Positions 12,601 to 24,600 of a DNA stretch of 64,000 nt are shown here, in pieces. The DNA is from Lichenostomus cassidix. Lineage: Eukaryota > Chordata > Aves > Passeriformes > Meliphagidae. Where the stretch lies: NCBI GenBank assembly GCA_008360975.2, contig CM039183.1, positions 76,275,850 to 76,339,849 of the forward strand, written 5' to 3'. Position numbers and translations under genes: made by a program. Position 1 is the first letter of the stretch, and every line of letters starts with the position of its first letter. The notes beneath the pieces were generated by a model, which worked only from the letters and a program-made list of their open reading frames with translations, did no database searches and was not told the origin of the DNA.

Positions 12601-15600
12601 TTAACAAAAGCTGTTTACGAACTTCTGTTAAGTTTAGTAATTCCTCAACTCCTTCATTCTGTTCATTTCTCCCAAAGGATGTGACAGACCTATTTGGGAC
12701 AGACTTGCCTGTTGAAGGTGGGAAGGGAGGAGAATTTGCCTGGCGTGATGGACCACTGCTAGCAGCATTAAAGGCTGGACACTGGATTGTATTAGATGAG
12801 GTAAGTTCAGGCTTGGGGGACAAATAAAATTGAATGTTCTAGAAGAGCAAAGATGGATTTGGCTTGTGTAATAAATACCTTTGAATGCCAGTGACCTCCC
12901 TTCATAGAGGCAGGTGATTGACTAGACTTCTTTGAGATGTGAACAAGGATTGAATCCCAGTTTAAATTACTGCAGAAAACCAAGGATAGGTTTGATTTAC
13001 ATATGAAAACTTTTGGGGAAGAGTGTCAACAGAAATTCTGGTGCATGTGCTCATACATGGATACAATTTCACTGAAATAGGTGTTTTTCTGGGACTAATA
13101 TACTGTGTTGTATAGAAGTAGTTCTATAGTTGTAGCCCGTATAAGCTATCCTGCCACTGCAGGTTTGTTCATGTACCATGTAGCAAGTGCTTTCAAGCAT
13201 GTGTGTGCACAGATCAGCCTTCTTGGTAATGTGCTTTCTAATTACTGCAGAGAGCAAGATCTTCAATTCTTTAGCCCCTTGTATACCACTTTTCCCCTCT
13301 TTTGTGAAGAATGCCACTTTAAACAACCATTATAATTAAACAGCCGAGACTGCCTTATTTAAAAAAAAACAGTAAAATGCTCTGAGTGGCACAAATGTAT
13401 GAACGTAAATTCAGAAGAAATATCTTGAACGTGTAGGTTTTATGATGGAGGATTGTTTTGTTATCACAGTGAAAAAATGCAGTAAAAATAACAAGTGGAC
13501 GTAAGTAAGTGTTAGTTGCTCCAGTGTAGTAACACTCTAGCTGGTGGTAATAACAAGTGTTAGTTTAGAGCACCAGTGAAATGAAATTTCTTCTATGTAT
13601 CCCAGACAAACAGCAAAGAAATGGAATTTTACTTTCTCTGTATCTCAGGCCATTAAACTAGAGATTATACAAAAATGTTTTGTGGAGCACTAACGTTGTA
13701 TCCTCATTTTTTTCCTCAGTTGAATCTGGCTTCTCAGTCTGTATTAGAGGGGCTAAACGCATGCTTTGACCACAGAGCTGAGATTTATGTTCCAGAATTG
13801 GGAATGAATTTTCATGTACAGCACAAGACGACTAAGATTTTTGGATGCCAGAATCCATACAGACAAGGAGGTGGAAGGAAGGGTCTCCCCAGGTCCTTTC
13901 TTAATAGATTTACACAGGCAAGCTTATTTGTTTGCTTTAAACTGTGTTGTGACCCTGTCTTGTAGGTTTCTGACTGTATAAACACTGAATTCTCTTGATC
14001 TTACAGGTGTATGTTGATCCACTGTCAGCAGAAGATATGGAGTTTATTGGGAATACATTGTTTCCTGCTATTGATAAAACAATTATTGCTAAAATGGTTG
14101 CTTTCAATAACAAGGTAAATATATTTTAATTTTTGTGTAGATGTAGTCAAAATGCAGTAAGATTGGAAAAAAATTAATGTTACATTTCCAAGCATTTTTA
14201 TAGAGAAGTGTGTGGGTAAAAAAAGGGATGGAAGTATATGCAGAAGGAAGTAAAGAATACCACTAAACCTGGTACCTGAATTCTTGCACCACAACAGTCA
14301 GATGCTCAGTTGATAAATAAAGAGGCACTATTTTTCAAAGAAGATAAAACATACATACACAGTGGTAGTAATGTTAAAAAGAAAGTAGTATTCTGTGACC
14401 TTAGGTAAAATCTCATGTCAGCGTGTTACTGCATATTAATTTAGAAGAGTGCAAGAATAAATTGGAAAATGGAGCTGTGTTAGAGAAATATTAGAGACAA
14501 ACCTAAATCAAGCTTTAGTTCCTAATGTATCTTCAGTATGGTAAATTCAACCTGATCTTTCAGTGGTCTCTGTCTTGTGAGCAGTGCCAAAGGCAGAAGT
14601 TCAATTGAGCTTTTAAAAAAAAAAAAATTGAAGACCAGCTTGTGTGTGCAATAAAAGGTTGTTTTTTAATTACTTCTTTTTTTCTTCAGATTGAGAAAGA
14701 GGTAATGGCTGAAAAACAGTGGGGACAGAAAGGAGGGCCCTGGGAGTTCAACTTACGTGACCTTTTCCGCTGGTGCCAGCTTATGCTTGTTGACCAGTCA
14801 CCAGGATGTTATGATCCAGGCCAGCATGTGTTTTTGGTATATGGAGAAAGAATGAGAACTAGAGAAGACAAAGAAAAGGTGAGCCGTGTGTTCTCCTTCC
14901 TTTCTCTCCAGATGGTCAGGAAGTATTTATAGAAATCCAAGTGTAGATCTCCAATTTGAGGATTCATTGTAATTCACTCATAGACCTTTATCTCTTAAAA
15001 AAGAAAAATAGGTTGGTTTGGGGTTTTGAGGTTTGATATACATACTTGCTCCCCTTGCCATTTGAAATACCAATTTAATTAGTATAGAAGCAGAGAGCTG
15101 ATGTAAATAAAGACAATTAGAATAATAAAGGACTTAAAGTAAAACAATGTATTCGTGTGATGCTGTATTATGTATTGCTCCCTTGCTTAGAAATCTTGTT
15201 ATTTTGTTTAATTTCACAGCATTTAAATGCTATTAAGCTGAAAATTAGATTGTAATACTGATGTTATTTGCTGTTTGTGACTGGATATTTCTTCATGGGT
15301 TTACTTGCCCCTCCCTATAACACATATATTTTTCTATGTTACCTAAGAGCTTATTTATGAAGTGAATTCTGTCCCAGTACTTTGTTAAAGAGAAACTTTG
15401 CTTACAGTATTTCAAGTCACAGGAAACCATGATTAATGAAAGGTTTTTTGTGAGCAGCTCACACTCACATTGATTGCTTGCTGCGCTTGGAGTTAAATGA
15501 GCTTGTGATTTAAATGTGTTAGTTACTATCATACAGCTGTGGAGCTGGGAGGAAAAGATACTTCCGATATAAATTTTTTGAAATAAATCTTGGAACAGCA

Positions 15601-18600
15601 GATAACTTGAACTGATAACTGATGAACTCTTTTTTGCTCTCTTAACTGTTCTAGGTTATTTCTATATTTAGAGACATTTTTGGCCAGGAGGCCAATGTGT
15701 ATACAGGAACCAGGGAGTTCCACATCAATCCATATAATGTTCAGGTAAACTGCTGACAAGGGATTTTGTGATGGGATAGGGAAGGCAGCAACTTGCATAG
15801 CTAAACTCCCATTTCCCTCTGTCTCTCACCCCTTCCAGATTGGTTATTCAGTTCTTTCTCGTGGCAACTACATTCCTCGTTCTGGTAGAACTCTCTCACT
15901 TCTGCATCATTCACTGCAGTCTCTGGAGTCCATAATGAAGTGTGTGCACATGAGCTGGATGGTGATCCTGGTGGGCCCAGCAGCTGTTGGCAAAACCAGT
16001 CTGGTGGAGCTGTTGGCACATCTCACTGGCCATCGGCTGAAAATCATGGCTATGAACAGTGCGATGGATACGACTGAACTCCTGGGTGGATTTGAGCAGG
16101 TAAATACTGTTTTGGTAATAAGGCAGTATTTGCCCTTCCCACCTGTTAGTGGCCAGTCTGCTGTGAATTTAGTGTTTGTAAATGGAGCCTTGGCACCACT
16201 GTCTGAGCTAACTCCCTAATGTTTGCAGGTTGATATCAACAGGCCATGGCAGCGCCTCTTGGGAAAGGTGGAGAGTGCAGTGAGCACACTGGTGAGGGAC
16301 AGTCTACTCCTGACAGAGCTTTGTGCAGATGATGCTGAACTCGTGCTGCGTGCTTGGAGCAATTTCATCCTGAATTACAAACCCAAATCTCTGGGGGAAA
16401 GAGGTGGAAGTGTTACAGCTGAATTAGTGAGCAAACTGGAAGGAATACTTGTACTTATTCAGCGACTAAACAACAAAATAAATTCTTACACAAAGGCAGG
16501 TATGTATGGAGGGCAGTTTGAAGCACTGAAATTCTCCTGTACTGAGCTACTCAACTTATGATGCAATACAAGCTCTTATCTTGTATTCCTAAGAAAGGGA
16601 AATTGGATACACTATTCTTGAATTTGTACTTTGAAGCACTGATCAGCTGAGCTCTGCAAATGTGAACAGAATAACATATGGGTTGGTTTTCCTTCTTTGT
16701 TTTAATCATTGTCTGAAATAAGGCATTAATGCCCACCAAATGTCATCTAATGGGGGAGAAGGGATGGAAAAAAGTACCTGTTTAGGGAGTAAAGTGTCAG
16801 TCTGTTGTATATTTCTTTGTGCTTGCAAACCTTTTCTGTTCAAGTGGATTTCGTTCATGGGAGGCTACTTGAAGAGATGGAGCCTCTGCTGTTAAGTTCC
16901 CCTAAAACGTAGGAAGCATATATGTTTATTAACAAAATAAGTACCATTTTTCTTGCATGGAATTGGAAGCTTCTTCATTAATATAAGTCTCAGTGTAAGA
17001 TGTATTTCCTTTCAGAGTTTGCTCACCTGGTTGAAGAGTTCCGGCGTTTCAAGCTGCAGCAGGCACGGGCTGCTGACTGCAAGAGCCATGGCACTTTTGA
17101 GTGGGTGGATGGGATGTTGGTTCAGGCCCTGCAATCTGGAGACTGGCTCTTAATGGACAATGTTAATTTCTGCAAGTAAGAGATTTTAGTGGCCTTGTTT
17201 CAGTGAATCCTTTGACCTCCCTAATTGACTTTGTCACTTTCTGTGTATCACCACTGAGTATTTTGCATCTGATAATACAAAGGAGCAGTAATTTAGATTT
17301 TATGGAAGAGTATCTTCTTTCTCAGACAACTTAACAGTTGATAGTTTTCCTTATACCTTATGAAGTAATTAACTGTTTGGCTTTTGCTTAAGATTGGTAC
17401 CATTTTGATTTCAGATCAGAAAGGGATCAAATTATTGCCTTTTTATGACCACATGAATTTGTTTTGAATGTAGCCCTTCAGTGCTAGACCGCTTGAATGC
17501 CCTGCTTGAGCCAGGAGGTGTTCTGACCATGAGTGAGAGAGGTGTCATAGATGGCACAATTCCTACAATAGCTCCTCATCCAAACTTCAGGTACTTTGCA
17601 TTTCTGCTTTTTTTTTCCTTTTTTTTTTCCCTGTATCAAAGAGGAGGTTTAGAATAAAAATGTCATCAGTGAGCCCAGTTTTTGGTATTTTGAATGCTGT
17701 TCAGTTTGCCATGTAGTGACACTGTCCAGCATGGAAGAAAGCTGCACTGTGGTGGGCATATAAAAGAGCTTAAGAGGCTTTACTTTATATCCCTCTTGCA
17801 ACACGAACTATTAAACAGGAAAATTCAGAGCAGTGTGCCTCTACCTTGATTTTCCATTTCTGATTTAAGATTTCAGTACTTCCCTGTGTCATTGTAATGA
17901 AGCTGAGCATAAATACATTGAAGATGGTGAATTCTGTAGATATGCTGGTAATGAAAGCTGGTATATGAGCATAATAATTTTCTTCCCAGCTTTTTCCATC
18001 CCATCTATAAATTTGAGTTTCTTGCAGTGACAGAACTTAAAAAAACCCCAACAAACCACCCAAATAGACAATCTGTTCTCTCAGACCCGAAGTAGTCTCT
18101 GTGGAAGACAGGAGTAGAACATAATAGAGTATTCTGTATAATTCCTACCTTTTACAACTCCATGACAAGACTATTGGGACTGATAACCCTCTGGTTCTTC
18201 TTAATTGGAAGTATTTTTTACTTTTCAGAAACCTGTTTTCACTGCATTGTATCTCAGAAGTACTTTTTCCTCCTTGCTTTTAAGAGACATGTATTGATAT
18301 TATTAACTACTTGGATGTTGGATACTTTGGTTTTTAAATAGCACAGATTTATTTGAAGCTGTTGCTAAGACTTTTTTTTAAGTGTTTATAGCTCAGAGGC
18401 ATAGCTTAACTTTTCTTTAAAAGTGGGGAAATGATAAAACAGACATAACTCAGATAATAATGAGTTAAAAGTCATGCAGAATATCTGTGTCTAATTGCAA
18501 AGTTATAACTATTCATACAGATTTCTCATTTAAATTCACTAGCTGTCTTAGGCTTTCTAGAGATTGTGTCCTCATTTTAATGAAGATTAATTACTTCATG

Positions 18601-21600
18601 GAAGAGCAGATTTGGTCATTCTGGTGTGATAGTTCAAGGACCTAGGTTACATCTTAAGAATGTAAGGCAGTTGAAATGGGTGATTGTTGTAGGTCCCTTC
18701 CAACTTGAATTACTCCGTTTTAATACCCAACAGGCTCTTCCTTTCTATGGATCCAGTTCATGGGGAAATATCCAGAGCCATGCGGAATCGTGGGATTGAA
18801 ATTTACGTTCCTGGGGAGAATGATGGAAATGCACTGGACAGTGTGGATTTGAAGTTACTCCTGCATGGTTTGGGTTTAGTTGGAGATAGTGTCTGTGATG
18901 CACTTCTGGCTGTGCATTCAGAAACCAAGGCAGCAATAGCAGGTAAAAAAGGTCTGCTCAGTATTTTTTAGCAACTTGGGCTCATTACATGTGTATGGAT
19001 GAACTCCGTAGTATTAAACCTTGGTTATTTTATTGTGTTATGTGCTCATACAAGAAAACACATAAAACTATAATCAGGTAGTTTTGGATTGGTTTTTTGC
19101 ATTCCCAGGAACTAGGCCCAAGTAATGAGAAAGTGGTAACTGCAGTGTGTTGTTAAGGAGACATCAGACACTGGGATGTGTCTGTTGTCCCTTGCTGTAG
19201 GGAAGGCAATATATTCTAAGTCAGCAAAATCAGCAAAACAGAGGCTTTGCACAAGCTGCTCTTTGCAGCTGAGTTTCATTCATCACAGCTGTTTCATGTC
19301 TTATTTTGAGTTGGTCATTTGTTATTTACAGTCTTGTCATGTTTTCTTATCAACCTTGAGAAAAACCCATTCAGCTTTCAGGACACAATGGGATATATTT
19401 GTTTTGTGTCTTAAGACTTAAAGTGGTGTTTGTTAGATTAAAGGTCCGACAGTTGCTAAACATTCACATCACCCTAATTGTTGTGTATCTTTCAGGTTCT
19501 GTGTCATCTTTGTCACCTTTGCTTCAGGCTGCTGTATTAATTGTGCAGCAAATACAAAGAGGCTTTGGATTAGCAAAGTCTTTTTACAGAGCCTGTTGGG
19601 AAGTTTATGGCCGCTCACAACAACTGCAGATTAACCAAAAGGTAAAAGTCCTGTATTTGAAAGCTGTTCTTAGATCATCTAGATAAGTGAAAAATGTAAC
19701 TTCCTGAGGCTAGTGTTTGAGATCCTAAGTGCCTGAGCAAGAGACTGATGAAGATGGTGCTCTTGGAAGGATGAACCAAACAATATCCTCGTTGGACTCT
19801 GAGGCTTGTGGTTTTTAACAGCTTCAGCTGAGGCTTTGGGATATTAATACTGGTACATCTGTAGCTGTAACACTGTGCACACTGTCATCTGTAGACATAC
19901 TTATTTTCTGTTTAAAACTGTACAGTGTATTATTTCACTTCTGGTAGGAATGTTTTGGTACTTCTATTCTGTAGGTTATATAGTGTTTGTAGAACATTCA
20001 GTTTATAATAATTTCCTAATAAATACATGTAATTAAAGAGTTTCCTCTTCGTGCTTGAATACATGTTACATGTCTGAATATGACTCTAAACTGCTTTTTG
20101 TTTTTTTGTTGTAGCTTGTGTTAGAATTGGTTACAAGGCATGCTTCCTCTCTGGCTTCTCCTGATGTTTGGGGTGAGCATTTGCTAGCAGTGGGATTGTG
20201 GCCAGACTCCCTGCCTTCGGGTCTGTTTGCAGCTGAGGACTCGCTCCTTTCCACAGTCCGCAGTGATGGACAGGTCCTAATGTATTGTCTGCATAGACTA
20301 AATCTCAGAAACTGCAGGTAGGCAGGAAACTTTTTTTTTTGTCTAGTGAATAAGAAACAATATATGTGAAGTATTCATGGCATATCACTGGTCCTTGCAA
20401 AATTCTGTCTTCATCAAATTGTGCAGGTAGAGACTTTGATTACCATACTCTGTAACTGTATTCCTGTTAGCTTTCCATACAACCACTGCAAATGAAAGTT
20501 TAATTACTTACTGCATTATTCTTAAGTCTTCAAAATACATTCAAAATACTTGACTCTTTAATCTTCAATAAGTCCATTTGACCCGTTTTGAGAGTTGTTC
20601 AGAGAAAGCATTTAGCAGAAAATGTGAATGCAAGCACTGGGTTTAGTAGGTAATACGAGCCCCAAAGTTTCTTCCTTCAATTTCTTTCTAAGCTTTAAAA
20701 AACCTAAGCATTTAACTAGTTTAATGATTCTTTGGATTTCCTGTTTTCATGTGATCAATCAGTAATTTTATGTCTGGTAGTTTCAGGTAAAAACACAAAT
20801 TTCCCTCTTCAGTCAGCTGTCTGAAAGAAGCAGAGGCCCATGTGCAGGGGGTAGATGAAATAATTTTTTTAATGATTTCTTGTGCAGTATAGCTGTTAAT
20901 TTTTCCAACAGTGGTGCAAAAACTTCCTTTCTGCCTTCTTTGCTTAGTAACCTACTCTGGACAGGTACTGTAGTTTGCTTCCAGTGAAAGAACAAGCTGT
21001 AGAAGTTTGTACTGAGATAAAAAGTTGAAATTGTAAAGTCTTAGCAATATCCTCTTTTATTCGTTATTTTTGTGTGGGTTTGTTGTTTATTTTTTAATCA
21101 ATGACAGTTCTTTTCCTATCTTTCTGTTTTTTAATTTAACTTTCCCTGTCATTCTGGTGCACAAATCAATTAGAATTTCTCAGTGAAATGCTGTGAGTAT
21201 CCATTTGGGGTAGTGCATGAATTTTTGGCAAGCGTGAGCTCCTAACAGTAGACACCCCCAACTGATTTGAAGTTGGAAACCGGTTTTAAAGCTAAATAAT
21301 GGTAGAAAGATCATTGCATTACTACACTGATGTCTAAGGATGGTTGGATAGCTTGACCTGCAAAATACATTCTTTCCTGGATCTGGCAGTTTGAGCCCTT
21401 GATTGCTGGACTTCTTTGTGTTTCAGGACACTACCACTGACTCTGCAAGATCTTGAAAAAGTTATGCAGTCCACTAATCCTGAGAGTCTGAAGTTCAGTG
21501 CTGTTGAGATAGATGCAAACTGGGTGGACAAAATGGAAGTTCTCCAGGCTTCAGTGAAATTGTTCATAGAAAAGGCGACCAATCAAGACTGGAAATTAAG

Positions 21601-24600
21601 AGTTAAATGGCTTAACTCCTTAGCCAAAAATCTGCCACAGGGACTTGGTATGTAATCATTTAACTTTGTTTTGTCTAAGGGCTGAGTTATGTTTTTACAA
21701 AAATCATATGTCTTCTATGAAAACATCCAGACCATTCAAATTATCTGAGTTACGAAGATTCTCAACTATCCACACTAATTCAAGGGCATGGAGGCTCCAG
21801 GGAGGGACAGAAACAGGTTGTGTATGTTAGGGAAATCAGGAGACTTTGGGCTAAACATTGTCTTTTGTTACTCAAGCATGTGTGTAACTTGTGCCACTTC
21901 TGAATTACAGCTGGTTTTAGATCAGTCTTGGTCTACATAAGTAAGTATGCCTTTTCACTGCTATTTTTAGTGATAGTAAAAGCAGTCAAATGCCTTCTGT
22001 GTATTTGGTGTTAAAATACAAATGCTTAGAAAGCCAGGAAACTGCAGAACTGAGATTTCTTGAAGTAGTGCTGTCTGAACATTCAGGATAATAGCTGAGA
22101 TGAGCTATTTACTTAATTACAGTATTAATCACATTAAACTCATGGAGCATTTAGGCAGGCATTGATCCAATTCATTCACACATTTAGCTTTCTTGTATGG
22201 TCTGAAATCTCAGATTATGTTGTCCCTATATTAATATGATTGCTTCCCCTTTATTATGCTGTCTTTTCAAGCAGGTATCTCTGTAAAGTAGAAAATACCT
22301 AAAAAATTACTTTAGTGAAAAGTATGCTCTTTTTCTTATTGAAAAGACAGTAACACCCCACAAAAGTAGATGCATTGAGAGGAAGATTGGTAGGTATAAA
22401 CTCATGGATTTTCACAAACCATATTTTTAATAGCATACATGCAGTATCACCTGTTTAATTAGAACTCCTTTTTGGATTTATGTCATTAGCCATGACATTC
22501 TTTTAAGACCTTTTAAGACCTTTTGGAGCTGATACAAAATAAGATCAACCAGCACACCCAGAGTGCATGCACAGGTTTGATTCGGTCTGCTTGTGCTGGC
22601 TCAGTTGAAGCTATTTTTCTTGATTTGTACTAAATGCTATTTTATGCCATTGTTCTCCCCTCTTCACCTACAGATTCAGTGCGGATTCAGCTGGAAGCAG
22701 GTGCTGTAGCCCTTGGCTGTTTCTATGCCAGTCCCCTCTCATCTGGAGTCAGTAACATGATCAAGTTGCTACAGCCAACTATGACAGGTACTTCTGAAAA
22801 AGATGGATGTAAGACATTGCTTCCTTTATTTGTTCTCTGAACACACTGCAGCCCTTCTTAGGAAATGTACGCAGAAAAACAAAGGCTAAATTCTAACTTG
22901 TGCTGGTTTCATTTCCAAGCTTGTTAGATGTCTGAAAGCTGTATATAGTGACACTGGACCTTCTATGGCTGGTCATGGTTATCTCACCTGGACTCTGAGC
23001 TGGACTTGAGTTTCCAGGCTCTCTTTGAGTACTCTGACCCCTGTTTAATTTATTGTCACTGTTCTATTATACAGAACCTGCAGTTGGCTTTAATGTTTTT
23101 CTGTTTAGATACCTGTAGTGAGAGAGTTTGTCTGCTTTCCTCCTAGGCTTCTTTCTTTCCCTAATATTCTTGCATAGGCAGGGGGATCAAGAAAAGTACT
23201 GAGCAGTGTTTCACTGCTATCCTGTCTTGTCTGCCTTTCCAGATGAACATGTGATGCCTCTGGACCCAAGATGGAATATGCAGTTTTTGGAGATCATTAG
23301 AAATTCGATAAACTTAGATACTGAAATGGAAGACACAGATCAGCTTCTTCTCCTTTTGAAGTCTGCAGCAAATCGGTGCGTTTCCAAAAAACCCTTTGTA
23401 AAGATTGCCCAGTGCCTGTAATCAGTGCTGAGTAAATACTTGTGGTGTCTGCCAAGTGTGTTTTTAGGTTTTGATTGATGTGATCTAAAATTCTAGGCAG
23501 AGGTTTTGTACAGGTGTTTAAATTCTTTGCTTGTGTTTACTATAGATGCATACTAAGTGATTAAATATAATCACTTAATATACAGAGCAGAGCTCCTAGC
23601 ATTCCATATAGGCTGCAGTATTTCAAGGACAAATTAGAGCTGTGGCATAAAGCATTAAAGAGGCAGAAGCACCAGTGAGAAATCTCCAACAAATCCTAAA
23701 TAGTTGCCCTGCTTTTGGATTTGGACTGTTTTTCCTAGTAAGATTAAAAAGTACACAGATTTTGAAGTTAAAGTGTAAGGAAGCAGCTGCTCACATATCC
23801 TACAGGCCGTTTAGGATACAGATCCTTCATCTGTTTAGTAGCTCACTAGTTTTTCCTTCCTTGTGAAGTCAGGTAGGTCTGTAAAGTAGAAAATGCCTAA
23901 ATGAAAAGTAGGCGGTTTTTGGTTTTTGTGGGGTTTTATGTTTTGTTTTGGTTTTTTTTTAATTTAAAACAAAACAAAAAACCTCCCCACAAAAATAGAT
24001 GTATTGAGAGAAAAATTTGAATGTATAAACTCACAGATTTTCACAAAACATATTAATCTGATCTTTGTGAAGCTTGCTTCTACAGAAACCATATTCAAGC
24101 AATTAGTTGTGTTGCACCTGATTCTTCTTCCGTAATGCAGTGAATGTATTATGTCACTTTGTAATTCAAAGATCACATTGTAGTTCACCATTCTCATAAG
24201 GCCAAGGCTTTAAAACAGTACTGGATTGGTAACAACTTCATTTTTACTTCAGGGCAATGTTATTTCTTGACCGAGAAAGAAGAAGTTACACTGAGAAGAG
24301 TTTGATTGCCAGCAAGAAGCCAAGAAACAGTGTCTTAAGAATGTCTCTAGATTTCCACAAAAGTGGGTTGTTTTTCACTTTTTCTTTTTTGGCTCTGTAG
24401 TCAATTTGGAATATGGTTAATTTGCATTGTTGTGAAATGTGTGCTTTAAACATGGTGTGTCCTGAGTATATGAAGAAAAAATGTGTGTCTGTAAAGCAGT
24501 CAAATGAGGACTACTGTGTAATAATGTGTCTAACACATTATTCTTAAATTCTATGTACCTTAGGCTACCCTATTTATGTCCTGCCTCAACGAGGTAATGA

